From Sugiyamaella lignohabitans (Eukaryota > Ascomycota > Dipodascomycetes > Dipodascales > Trichomonascaceae): a stretch of DNA of 64,000 nucleotides. The stretch lies in contig NC_031672.1 of NCBI RefSeq assembly GCF_001640025.1, positions 5,704,001 to 5,768,000 of the forward strand, read 5' to 3'. Positions 52,901 through 62,409 of this stretch are shown here, piece by piece; position 1 is the stretch's first letter; each line of letters starts with the position of its first letter. A program made the translations under genes and the position numbers. The notes beneath the pieces were generated by a model. The model saw only the letters and a list, made by a program, of their open reading frames with translations, was not told the DNA's origin and made no database searches.

Positions 52901-54205
52901 AGAGCCAGGTTGGGTGATGGTGATTGGAACTGTAACTGTAACTGTCTGACCAACCACACCAGAAGGTGTAGGAGCACCGGTAACCGTGACGGTATATGGT
53001 TGGGTTACAGTGATGGTTCCACCTTGTTCTCCAGTTGGACCGGCCACAGTAACAGTGCTTGGAACAGTGACGGTGATAACTGGAGTAGCCGAACAAGGTT
53101 GGGTAATAGTAACGGTCGAGGATTGGGTGATAGTTTGAGCTGGCGATCCAGGTTGAGTTACTGTCACTGTTTGAGCCGGCGATCCAGGTTGAGTAACAGT
53201 AATAGGAGGTACTTGTGAGCATGGTTGAGTAACAGTTGGTCCTGGACTTGTAACAGTTAAGGTCTGTCCGGGAGAACCTGGTTGAGTCACAGTGACCGTC
53301 TCAGGAGGCGAAGGCGGTGGTGTTATAGTAACGGTTTGAGGAGGAGATCCTGGTTGGGTAACTGTTATAGTTTGAGGCACAGGGGCTGGTGGAGTAACCG
53401 TAACCGTTTCTGGTGGAGGTGCTGGTTGTGTGACAGTCATACCTGGTGGTCCAGGAATGGTAACAGTCACTGGTGGCGGGGCCGGTTGTGTCACTGTAAC
53501 ACCTGGTTGAGTTACAGTGAGTGGTGGCGGAGTCACAGTGACAGTATATGGAGGACCAGACTCGGTTATTGTAACGGGTTGGGTAACAGTAATAGACTGT
53601 GTAACGACAGATCCCGGTTGAGGGACAGTAACAGTCGTGGGGACTGTGACAGTGCTACCCTGACCAGACTCAGTAGTTTCAACTCTAATAGTTGATACTG
53701 GAAGCGTAACTGTAGAAGCTGGCTGTGTAATAGTGATTGTAGATCCTTTTTCAGTTTCAGTAGTTACAACCGTAGTTCCTGGTTGGCTGACAGTGGTAGT
53801 GACAGTCTTACCAGGAAGAGTAACCTCCTCAGTTTGTACTGGAGGAGTTTGTACCGGAACTTCAGGTTGGGGAGGCTTCTGAGCTGGTTGAGTTGGCAAA
53901 CATGATCCAATTGTAATTACAGTGGTTATAGTTTGCTGTGATAAATCAGGCAGCATAGTTGTTAAAGTGGCAGTGAATGGATTGATATATTGACCATTGG
54001 GGCCCATGGGCGCAGAAACGGTCCACGTAGCAGTGGTGCTCATCTGGAAAATCAGTTTGAACTTATAGCTGAAAGGAGAAGTGATGATGGCACAACACCC
54101 TGAACAGGTGCCGCTACCGCCATTACTTCCCGTCGGCCAGAACCAAAAACAAGCATTGGTTCCCGACACGAAGGTCAGTAAACCGAGAAGATAAAGAAGA
54201 TTCAT
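40960..54205 (-). CDS. Giant secreted mucin/collagen-like cell-surface protein, three exons (54205-52606, 52554-52525, 52463-40960)
   Basis: Joining three exons gives 13,134 nt and 4,377 residues in one frame. Exon 1 encodes a signal peptide ([15 protein letters not shown]), a Cys/Trp-containing domain (to about 110) and a long array of TVTQPG repeats. A 30-nt exon encodes ten residues ([10 protein letters not shown]) and restores frame. Exon 3 encodes 11 modules starting TTCV(S/T)G with PGTT-type repeats, mostly ending TTIIC, joined by Ser-Ala-Pro-Thr linkers, then a SPGSPQSP array, a collagen-like Gly-Pro-X tract, diverged IPGYTIPP modules and a Cys-rich C-terminal domain of about 60 residues (C-x-C near the end). 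No GPI signal is visible. Heavy Thr/Ser suggests dense O-mannosylation and a role as a cell-wall or matrix protein; no enzyme domain is seen. A TATA box lies about 87 bp upstream. Confidence 0.85.
41700..43520 (-). repeat. Diverged [12 protein letters not shown] modules in the mucin gene
   Basis: Four to five imperfect modules of roughly 100 residues each contain V(I/V)[19 protein letters not shown] and ETIPPN-type strings. They are far more diverged from each other than the 5' modules, so they are probably older. Confidence 0.7.
43942..44112 (-). repeat. Collagen-like tract of 19 uninterrupted Gly-Pro-X triplets
   Basis: The frame reads GPA x4, GPS x2, GPA, GPS x5, then [21 protein letters not shown]. 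Downstream (about 43600-43941) it degenerates into nine-residue [13 protein letters not shown] repeats. Nineteen perfect triplets are enough to consider a collagen-type triple helix. Confidence 0.9.
44403..46945 (-). repeat. SPGSPQSP(M/N)SPGAP(T/N) minisatellite array in the mucin gene
   Basis: Dozens of 27- to 54-bp units encode [15 protein letters not shown] and [15 protein letters not shown], interrupted once by a PGTT module (about 45565-45740). The codons are highly uniform, so units are recently homogenised. Confidence 0.9.
47200..52230 (-). repeat. Eleven CV(S/T)G/PGTT modules in the mucin gene
   Basis: Modules start at TTCVSG or TTCVTG strings whose codons lie near 47240, 48407, 48947, 49482, 50008, 50443, 50918, 51388, 51660, 51930 and 52166. 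Most contain a second cysteine in TTIIC. Eight share the MTMPGSS(V/E)PGSTVPG and IEESTVSG core almost base for base. Confidence 0.88.
52464..52524 (-). other. Mucin gene intron 2
   Basis: The 61-nt intron has donor GTAAGT, branch TACTAAC (52479-52473) and acceptor TAG. It links the mini-exon to the long exon 3 in frame. Confidence 0.85.
52525..52554 (-). other. Mucin gene 30-nt mini-exon
   Basis: Thirty nucleotides between an AAACAG acceptor and a GTAAGT donor encode [10 protein letters not shown] together with flanking split codons. Skipping it keeps frame because 30 is divisible by three. Confidence 0.8.
52555..52605 (-). other. Mucin gene intron 1
   Basis: The 51-nt intron has donor GTAAGT, branch ACTAAC and acceptor CAG. 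Unspliced reading stops at once after residue 535. Confidence 0.83.
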
Positions 54206-54291
54206 CCTCGGATTAAAGCAAATCGGTTGAAATTATTTTCCAGTTGTCGAAACTATCTAACAAAAATTCGTCTTGTACAGTGTTTTTTCCC

Positions 54292-54300
54292 TTATATATA
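54292..54300 (-). promoter_or_regulatory. TATA box of the mucin gene
   Basis: TATATATAA on the minus strand, about 87-95 bp upstream of the ATG at 54205. Confidence 0.55.
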
Positions 54301-55195
54301 TGTCGACGGTTTTGGTGAGGAGCTTTCAGTCAGGAAATGGTTTGATACAACTCTATTATTAATTTACGAATGAGACATTTCATGATATTGTCTTGATTTT
54401 GGAAGCTTATCTGTATATTTGCTAAACTTGGACCTGTTTGAGCTTTGGGTCTAAGCTGACCATCTTTTTTTTATTCCGAGCTTGCCAATCCAACCGACGG
54501 TATAGTTTTCCTGACGTTTTTTTAACTTGACCATTTTTTAAACGCTAAGAAACTGACTGATACCATTCCGCCCAAATGTTCAAAACAGTCTCACTTCTTG
54601 CCGAGGATCAGAAATGACTGTGAGATTTTGTGGAAGGCCGTGAACCCGTCGGTGCCTGAACATCACATTTGTGAGGCGTATATGCAGCGCCGAGCTGAAA
54701 CATTGGCTTGTAAAACATTCAATGATGAGTTTAGATTTACATTAATCCTGTGTTTCTTATATGAATATTTGGGAAAATAGTGGCAGAAATATTAGTTCTT
54801 TTCCATAATATTAATATTTTTTATTTAATTAAATGCTTCCTTAAGATCAATAAAAATAAAAATAGGCTGGCTATTAGGCGGTTCTCATCCGCAGCTCGTT
54901 ATGCAGAATATAAATTAAGAGTGTTGATCGGTGCTGAACTGGGTTAAGCCGCCTTGTACAGTAGCTGCCGCATATCAACAGCCCATAAACACAAACTAGT
55001 ATGCGTGCATAATAGATTTATCTATTGACAGCTAGCTCTTACTATCGCCTTGTTTTCTGTTGCCTGAGAGTTTGAAACACATCTGAATACTTTCTTTCTT
55101 CATATAGAGGACCCTTTTTGGAGCTGAAACGGCATATTAGCACTCTTTGTGTGGTTCATTAGAACAGTTTCTATTTGTTTATTGTTACATAAACA
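54301..55195. other. Divergent intergenic region
   Basis: About 890 bp, AT-rich. The 60-codon frame at 54598-54780 has no recognisable domain and is not called. Promoters of the mucin and the 296-residue protein should lie here. Confidence 0.4.
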
Positions 55196-56086
55196 ATGAT
55201 TTCAACCAGATATAACATATCAGATGGTTCGGGTGGGGAATCTATGACAGGCTCGGATCAAAATCATGGGGTGGTACCTTCTCTATATGATACTACCGAA
55301 GTTCAGGCACAGACTGCAAATTTAGGTATGTTACAGCAGTCTTCGTATTCAAACTCAATTCAACATTATGAGAATGGCGCACCTAATACATGGAATTCCA
55401 CGTATGGACACAACCAGCAAGGGGTTTTTGCTTTGCAATCTTTTCAAACTTTACCGTATTCTACTCAGTACCATCCACCGTCTGTTATTAGACAGCGTCT
55501 AATGCCTTCATCCGGAACTGTCTCACAAGTCACCGTCTCACAAATGGTAAATAAGGCACAGGCGTCGGTGCAGCAACCGGGCCACCTGGTTAGTCCTTCT
55601 TCGTCTTCCTGCTCATCCACTCCTAATGCAGTATCTCCAACTGACCTTTCGGCTTCAGCCATCAGTATAATGCCGTCTGGCACAAGAAAGGTTCGAAACA
55701 GTCACTTGGCACCGCTATGTCGGGTACAGAGGGTGAAAGCCAATGCTACTACCGAGGATCTTAAAATGATTTACCGGGAGTACACCTCGCGTCGTCCTGT
55801 TGTAGAGATCCCCTATCCCGTATGGATTCCTGATCCTGTTAAACCATCTACTACAAGCGGACGACACTCAACATCCAACAACATGGGCTATAGTGTGCCA
55901 AGTGTTGTCGATAGAAGAGTGAAGGATGCATTTTCCAGAGCTGAAATTGCACCCTATATAAGTTCATGTTCCGATAGCGAGCTGAAAATGGTTGAGAAGA
56001 TCTTCAAAACATGTTTAACTATTGATATTCAACAGCCAGGACAGAAACAGACACTGTTTCCATGGGCATTCAATGGTGCCGCCTAA
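55196..56086 (+). CDS. Unrecognised protein, possibly a nuclear or regulatory factor
   Basis: The 296-residue product is not recognised. Residues 1-160 are low-complexity, rich in Ser, Gln, Asn, Tyr, Pro and Thr, with no signal peptide or membrane segment. Residues 165-225 are more basic and conserved-looking (RKVRNSHLAPLCRVQRVKA, then YREYTSRRPVVEIPYPVWIPDP). The last 60 residues form probable helices (RVKDAFSRAEIAPYI, SELKMVEKIFKTCL). A Q/N/S-rich N-terminus followed by a compact C-terminal domain is common in yeast transcription regulators, but no DNA-binding motif is visible. The ATG at 55196 is the first in frame. It lies between the mucin and the DUF1479 gene with no evident link. Confidence 0.7.
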   Translation: MISTRYNISDGSGGESMTGSDQNHGVVPSLYDTTEVQAQTANLGMLQQSSYSNSIQHYENGAPNTWNSTYGHNQQGVFALQSFQTLPYSTQYHPPSVIRQRLMPSSGTVSQVTVSQMVNKAQASVQQPGHLVSPSSSSCSSTPNAVSPTDLSASAISIMPSGTRKVRNSHLAPLCRVQRVKANATTEDLKMIYREYTSRRPVVEIPYPVWIPDPVKPSTTSGRHSTSNNMGYSVPSVVDRRVKDAFSRAEIAPYISSCSDSELKMVEKIFKTCLTIDIQQPGQKQTLFPWAFNGAA

Positions 56087-56663
56087 ATAATAAAACGACA
56101 ATACCTATTTATGTTACACGCAGGACTCTACATTTTCTGCCTATAGACCAATACTTTTCCTATGCGTTGAAGCTAATAATAATATTCAACCTTAAATGAT
56201 GTAATGACTTGAATAATTTTACATGGATAATATTTTTTTTCAATTGAATTACCATATGATATTGTCAACAGCTAACCTCCCGGGGATTGTCGGTCAAAAG
56301 CCGTCAATATGACTTTGCCAGTTCTCGAGCTAATAGCATACTATTACTGAATTGATGAACTCTTGTTCATCAGGAGTCCTGCGGAGGGGTCGGAATCTTG
56401 AAAATATTTAACTTTATTCAGCAATTCTTTCGTTCAGATGATTCATAGATGACAAAACCGGATATATCTCCTAAAAGTCGAGTCAAATGACAATCGGGGA
56501 GTATCGGTATTGATACTCGAGCAGGATTTCCATTTGCAAGATCTTCACTGGCGTGGGGCATCTGCATACGACCTGCATATTTCCCCACATGGCCATCTCT
56601 TCGGAAAAAGAGACGGGGTTCTTGAGGTGGGGGCCGATGGATCACGCTAATCCCCAGAACAAG
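56087..56663. other. Upstream region of the DUF1479 gene
   Basis: About 580 bp without a gene; AT-rich next to the upstream stop. A small TTGATGAAC/GTTCATCA inverted repeat lies near 56350-56372. Confidence 0.4.
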
Positions 56664-56671
56664 TATAAATA
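56664..56671 (+). promoter_or_regulatory. TATA box of the DUF1479 gene
   Basis: TATAAATA, 50 bp upstream of the ATG at 56721. Confidence 0.55.
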
Positions 56672-56720
56672 AACGGTCTCCGAAGCATGTAATCGTTCAC
56701 ATTTCCCCAGTTTTGACAAG

Positions 56721-58037
56721 ATGGTTACTAATCAAGCTTTTGGCGACGTGACAACTATCCAGGAGGGATGGGATAGACTCATTAAAGAATTGGAGGTTGA
56801 AACTAAGCGTGTCAAGGAATTGGGCACTAATGCAATCACAATTGTCGACTTCAGTGATATAAAACAATCGAGTGATGGACATTATTATTTTGACGAGTCC
56901 ATCATATCTAAAGTTCGTGATGCTGGTTCCTTGGTTGTGAGAAACGTTATCCCCAAGGATGAAGCTAGGCAATTGAAGTATGAGCTGGATAAATACATTG
57001 ACAAGTATCCCAATAAGCGTGATACCAATAAATCAATGTACCATTACTTCTGGACACCAAGTCAATTGAAGGCCAGGTCCCATCCTAATATGCAAATACT
57101 GCAGCAGGCATTGATGAGTATTTGGCACTCTTCTACTTCAGGTGACATGGAAGTATGTACAAGATATCCTTTAGCGTTTGGAGACAGGTTCAGAATCAGA
57201 CCATCTGGAGAAAAGATGTACCTAGGACCTCATGTTGATGGTGGCTTTATTGGAACTGGCGATAATAAAGAAGAGTTCAGTCGAGTCTTTTCTAAGATTG
57301 TGAAAGAAGGAAACTGGGAGGACTATGATCCTTTCGATTTTACTTTCAGATTGAACGCTCTGTACAATGAAGAGGCTAGCAAAACCGGATATGGTAATGC
57401 TGCTTTTAGAATGTTTCAAGGATGGCTTTCCATGTCTTCTACTGGACCGGGAGGTGGCACCTTGCAAGTCAATCCCATGTTGAAGCATGCTTCTGCTTAT
57501 GCCACCTTGCGTCCTTACTTCTCGTCAAAGGGTTACTCTGGTGGTCCCGATGGAGATGATCCATCTGTTCCTTGGGTTTTTACTGGAAAAGATGTGTTCG
57601 GTGGACAACCAAGTAGGAAGGACATGGATAAAACACATCCTCACCTGCGTCTCCATGATACAATGGTTTCAGTACCTCACGTTGAACCTGGTGATTATGT
57701 TGCTTGGCACTGCGATACAATTCATGCCGTCGAACTTGATAACAATTCCGAAACTGACGCATCAGTCTTGTATATCCCTGCTGTTCCCTTGACTGAAGAC
57801 AATTTATATTATCTTTCTGAGCAGCGAGCTGCGTTCAAGAGACTTGGAACTACTAAGATATTCCAACCAGACACTGGTGAGGACAAACATAGTTGTGCAG
57901 GGTCCACTCGAGATATTATTGGCGAAAACGGATTGCGCTCAATGGGTCTTGGAACTAAGAAATTTGAACTGGTTAATGGTATGACAGAGGGAGAAAAGAA
58001 GATAATCAATCGCGCCAATGCTTTGCTATTTGCCTAA
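56721..58037 (+). CDS. DUF1479 protein, probable non-heme iron dioxygenase
   Basis: The 438-residue protein matches the DUF1479 family (bacterial YbiU and many fungal homologues), predicted to share the double-stranded beta-helix fold of 2-oxoglutarate/Fe(II) dioxygenases. A likely metal site is H171-x-D173 (GPHVDGG) with a distal histidine in WHCDTIHAVE (H330 or H335). Other conserved-looking parts are GWLSMSSTGPGGGTLQVNP and VEPGDYVAWHCD. No signal peptide or membrane segment is present, so it is probably cytosolic. The substrate is unknown for the family. Length is typical (420-480). Confidence 0.85.
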   Translation: MVTNQAFGDVTTIQEGWDRLIKELEVETKRVKELGTNAITIVDFSDIKQSSDGHYYFDESIISKVRDAGSLVVRNVIPKDEARQLKYELDKYIDKYPNKRDTNKSMYHYFWTPSQLKARSHPNMQILQQALMSIWHSSTSGDMEVCTRYPLAFGDRFRIRPSGEKMYLGPHVDGGFIGTGDNKEEFSRVFSKIVKEGNWEDYDPFDFTFRLNALYNEEASKTGYGNAAFRMFQGWLSMSSTGPGGGTLQVNPMLKHASAYATLRPYFSSKGYSGGPDGDDPSVPWVFTGKDVFGGQPSRKDMDKTHPHLRLHDTMVSVPHVEPGDYVAWHCDTIHAVELDNNSETDASVLYIPAVPLTEDNLYYLSEQRAAFKRLGTTKIFQPDTGEDKHSCAGSTRDIIGENGLRSMGLGTKKFELVNGMTEGEKKIINRANALLFA

Positions 58038-58417
58038 ATTCGCTTGAATTCCTGCAGCAAAGCAATCTCACGAGAATGAGATCAATCTATGTTGCTTTAT
58101 ATTCATATCAAACTTATCGTTTTAACCGACCACTCTCTCAATAAGTACATAACATAATTAATATAATATAATCCATATATGAACTACATATATTACGTGA
58201 AGTTAGACTCGGGTAATTCATGCACTGATCTGCTTGCACGCCAAGTCTAATCTCTGCCGATTGCCAGAACGCATATCTCTAACTGATTATGATATAGAGC
58301 TCTTATTAAATCTCAAAATTCAATTTATTTGGTCAATAATCTCCCCTGGCTTCTATTGATAGTACTCCCCCGGCAATGTCGGAGAGGGACAGTTCTCCAT
58401 TCGGTGGACATCTCCGA

Positions 58418-58509
58418 GCCTTCATGGCCAAGTTGGTAAGGCGCGTCACTAGTAGTCGTTTAAGATTAAAGTTATGACGAGATAATCAGTTCGAATCTGG
58501 TTGAAGGCA
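58418..58509 (+). tRNA. tRNA-Thr (anticodon AGT) with a 19-nt intron
   Basis: The acceptor stem GCCTTCA pairs with TGAAGGC (58502-58508), followed by discriminator A. The D arm (TGGCCAAGTTGGTAAGGC) is the A box. The anticodon stem CGTCA/TGACG flanks CTAGTA (anticodon AGT at 58451-58453). An intron at 58455-58473 sits at the canonical site after position 37. The T arm is ATCAG-TTCGAAT-CTGGT (B box). All stems pair, and a T-run terminator follows. Confidence 0.95.
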
Positions 58510-58515
58510 TACACC

Positions 58516-58524
58516 TTTTTTTTT
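58516..58524 (+). terminator. RNA polymerase III terminator of tRNA-Thr
   Basis: Nine consecutive T residues start 7 bp after the tRNA end. Confidence 0.85.
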
Positions 58525-58760
58525 AGAATTAGTTTTACCGTCATTCTTTTGTTTTTAAGTTGTCTTAAGAGGTATCTTCTCATTTATCCTGTTTGTTTAG
58601 TTTCATGAATCAGTCTTGCTGATTGAACCTTTAAACTTTGTACGAAATCTCTATCTCGAAGACATGGTATCACGGCGGAAGGCTGCCTCGAACCATGGCC
58701 AAGAAATTCTTAAAATAAAACCAGAATAAATTAAATATAAGACAAAACAAGTATTATAAG

Positions 58761-60546
58761 TTAAGTTTTAAGAGGGCGAACAGAGTGAACAGGATGAGCA
58801 GTAGAATGTGTTGCAATAAGATCCACTCCTTCGATCTCTTCGGCTTTAAGGGTCTGCTTGGGTCCCTCAAACCAGTTTCTGGCGGAAACAAAGTAATACA
58901 CTAGACAGCCTCCCCACACGAATCCGTTGATAACACATGTATAGTTCATAACTGAAGCAGTGGGATCTGGACCACCAGCAGGGAACATTGATAAGACAAA
59001 AACGACGAAGATCAAATAGACACTGGCAAAGAGTCCATTTACTCTAGACCAGAAGTGACCCAAGTAGAATGGACCAGGAACAAAAGCGTCCTTTTCAAAC
59101 CAAACGTGTCGACAGAAGATAGGGAGTCCCCAGGCCAAACCATTCGAAGCAGGACCAAGTGAAAAGAGGGCCTGGGCAGCAGCACCGTCAATTAATACCA
59201 AAAGACCAAGGATTAAACCAAGAATACCATCAAAAATTACAGCTCTAACAGGTACCTGGAGTTTGTGGTTGAGTTCACGAATGTACTTGGAAAGTGGCAA
59301 GGCTCCATCACGACTGAAAGCCCAAGTTTGACGACTGGCAGCAACGATAATAGAAAGACCCATGAACCACTGAACAATAAACAACAAGACCATCATGGCG
59401 ATAGTCCACTTCTTTCCTAGAGTGTCAAGGTAAATCTGAGCCATTGGCTGGCCAGTGGTGGTAGCAAGGACGGCCTGAACATCCTTAATACTGGCGAAGA
59501 GGACGGCCAAAATAGCGAAACCCAAAACACCACACATGGAGATTGAGAGAATAATACCAAAAGGCACAGCAGTAGCAGCATTGGTAGCCTCCTCTGAAAG
59601 ATGGACGCAACTGTCGAAAGCACCAATGGTCCAAATAGCAGACATCCAAGACAAAAACCAAGTCCACGCATATGGCCAGTCGGTCAAGTTAGTGGTATCA
59701 GTAAACACATGGTGACCAGACTGAAGAGCGTCATGATTCTTAGCACCAATAGGAACAGCAATTACTGTGATAACAATGACCAACATATTAATGACGATAC
59801 AAAAAGTTTGTAATCTCGACATGACTCTAGTAGCAATGGATCCTATCACAATATGAGACAAAATACACGCAGCGAACACACCATAGGTTTGATATTTATT
59901 GGGAGCAAAGCTGGGATCAGCAATAGCAGGGACAGATAATACCATGGATGCGAATCCATAATCAATCGACACAAGACCACCAACCAAACCCAAAGTATTG
60001 GCGTATCCGGCCAAGAAACAGAGGGGTCTTTTTGCTACCTCGGGAGCAAATTTGTAAGTCCACCAATAAAGGCCACCAGATGTAGGGAGTGCACTTCCCA
60101 TTTCAGCCATAGCTATTTGGTTAGTAAATCGTCAAAAAAAACCTTAAGAAAGAAGAAGTCGAACAAAACTACGAAACTTACCAAGACCAACAGTTAAAAT
60201 ACAAACACTGGCAGTTAACCAGGACCAGGTAGCAGCTCCACCAGCTAAAAAAGTTAGTTCTATGTTCATTTTTTATGTTCATTTACCCCACCGAGTCTTG
60301 ACAAAATCTTGAAACTAAGCTGCACTACATACCTGGTAAATTGATAGTCAATACAGAAGCGATAGATGGAAGCAAAGACATGATGCTGAAAGCAATACCA
60401 AAAACTTGAATAACCGAGAACTCTCTCTTCAGTTCGGGCTTATAGCCCAATTGCATGAGAAGGTGGTCATCAGATGTGATGGTACCTTTTTCATACGAGG
60501 GTTCCGAATGGATGGTCGACTCTGAGATTTCTTCTGGAGCGCCCAT
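58761..60546 (-). CDS. GABA/UGA4-type amino-acid permease, three exons (60546-60333, 60244-60182, 60112-58761)
   Basis: Splicing gives a 542-residue APC-superfamily permease of the fungal GABA/choline/polyamine branch (Uga4, Hnm1, Bio5 relatives). About 12 membrane segments are visible. The N-terminal helix motif FSVIQVFGIAFSIMSLLPSI in exon 1 leads into AGGAATWSW in exon 2 and MAEMGSALPTSGGLYWW in exon 3, all conserved for this branch. The first intron is 88 nt (GTATGT donor, CTAAC branch, TAG); the second is 69 nt (GTAAGT, TACTAAC, TAG). Both are phase 1. The open frame extends upstream to a TTG, but the first ATG is at 60546. The substrate is not decided by sequence; upstream GATAAG clusters favour a nitrogen source. 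Confidence 0.9.
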
Positions 60547-61281
60547 ATTGAACAACGGATATATTACAACTGTCAAGTGTCAAGTTCTGGTTTTTAATGG
60601 GATGCGATTTGGTCTAGCTTGTTCGTATGAATCTTGCCTCGCTATACACTTGTCTCCCTTGAATGAGTCTAACCCACAAAAAAATTACAACAGATGCTAT
60701 GGGGATTTATATTTGTTTATATATATTTTGATGTCAATCGAAGATTAATCCGAATGGTGTCTTGAGGCAGATATCGGGAGTGAATCGCCCACAAGTTGCT
60801 TTTTCGGTTTCTGAGATGCGTGATATGCAAACTATGGCATTAGCAATGGGGAGCCTATCAACTGTTGATAGCTATAATTATCTCCACCGACATCTGCAAC
60901 GACGCGATAGGGTCAAGTTACCAAAACAGTAAACGACAAGCATCTCGGGTTAGTTTTAGGAATAGTCCCACTGGTACACCACAGGCAGGTTGCCGGTCCC
61001 CCCAAACTGACGAGAAACTAGCTTGGATTTAGTGCATTTGCACGCTCAATATATGGGCAGTCCGCAGGTACGTGAATCTAGATAAAGGGCGGAATTAAGC
61101 GGAACCTGAGATATGATCGATTTTATCCACCCACTGGATAACCGTAAAATGACTGAAAAGAGTGTATTTTCAACTAGTTTTTAAGAGAGGAAATACAGTT
61201 GCCAAGGATAGCATTCGAGGAGACGTACCTTGACTGAAAAGAGTTGTGAATGTCACACTGTCAATCTTGGCTCTGTCCCAA
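60547..61281. other. Upstream region of the permease gene
   Basis: Non-coding. No gene or hairpin element is recognised; it contains the proximal permease promoter. Confidence 0.4.
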
Positions 61282-61537
61282 GATAAGCTATTATGTGAGA
61301 TAAGGCGACTACAAGGCAGACTAAACTTATAACAGTGAGAAGGACCCGAAACCGGCTTACTCGGTAGACCGGCGTCACGCACGAAACGAATAAAAGTGCT
61401 TTTTGGCCCGGCGGCTATCTTAGAAAAAACTAGCTTTAGCGGGAATATTTAAACCCAGACAGAAACCGTTTTTAGAGACGATCTGCCCCTAGTGTGGTCG
61501 CCAACGGAGAGTGGTTGGATAAGGCTTATCAGATAAG
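61282..61537. promoter_or_regulatory. Cluster of five GATAAG sites
   Basis: GATAAG occurs at 61282-61287, 61299-61304, 61518-61523 and 61532-61537, with a reverse copy (CTTATC) at 61525-61530. The last two form the palindrome CTTATC-A-GATAAG. Fungal nitrogen-regulatory GATA factors (Gln3/Gat1, AreA) bind GATAAG, and UGA4-type genes are known targets. The cluster is 740-990 bp upstream of the permease ATG. The palindrome also contains ATCAGATAA, the iron-GATA form. Confidence 0.5.
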
Positions 61538-62131
61538 AGGTGTGCATGAGAAAGTGCATAGTTGACCTAAATGGACATATAACCGCCGGATAACGCATTA
61601 GTTCGAGTCAAGTGAAACTAGATCATCATATCATATCATATAACGTGTAAAATAAACGAGACACGGAGATGAGGATGGCCGATCTGTCTGGGTTCGGGGC
61701 GTGCCCGTTAATTTGTTGCGACTTTTGGAGACTTACATGACCATCTTCTGCCGCAGTACAAGTTCATAGGTCGATATCCCCGGCAGCAATCTATCAAATA
61801 ACCACGCATATGCGACGACCAAGTGCAGGACATTTCAGAACGGTTGCGTCTTTATCCGTTATTTCTATTTTATTTTGGCTAGTCCGGTAAAAAAAACAAC
61901 ATCCGCACTTCCCCTCTTGAGATCTGTTATAGCCCTCTGTAAAAATGGCGCAATGGCATTGCATGCCATCTCGGCGGAATTATCAGTCCACTGGTGTCGT
62001 ACAACAGCGCACACGAGGGTCACGAGCAGCACCCATAAAGCGGGGTAGCATCTGTCTACATTATCAGCATTCTCAGTGCCGAGTTCTTATCGGTTCACAC
62101 CCGCTGATTCACCACACCCACGATCCCACCG
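61538..62131. other. Intergenic region, no gene seen
   Basis: About 590 bp without a convincing gene. The 108-codon frame at 61945-62271 runs into the hairpin element and is not called. Confidence 0.4.
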
Positions 62132-62253
62132 GCTCGCGAAGCGAGCACAACGGGGTCTGGGCGGAGCCAGCCGCCGGAGGCACGAGGGAGGAAACCGGTT
62201 GTACCTCCAGCGGCTGGGCTCCGCCCAGACCCCGTTGTGCTCGCTTCGCGAGC
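62132..62253. repeat. GC-rich hairpin element, outward pair with shortened stems (locus 13)
   Basis: The outer ends are GCTCGC-GAA-GCGAGC (62132-62146) and GCTCGC-TTC-GCGAGC (62239-62253). The proximal stems have lost one G on both arms (CTGGGC/GCCCAG on the right). It lies 157 bp beyond the stop of the PWWP gene. Confidence 0.88.
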
Positions 62254-62409
62254 GTTGTCGTCAATTCATAAATTAGTTAACTATCCTAAACAATACAAAC
62301 AGATGGCACAGACCCCTCCTCGGTCACTATAGCTAATGGTACACTACTCATACATATGGGCCCATATATACAATAAGAATCGTAATAATAAAATAATTTA
62401 GTTGTCGAA

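Noticed and set aside
54598..54780. 60-codon plus-strand frame
   Set aside because: No domain, no clear promoter and ordinary length for a chance frame in AT-rich DNA.
60547..60576. N-terminal extension of the UGA4-like permease
   Set aside because: The extended frame begins with TTG, not ATG; the first ATG is at 60546.
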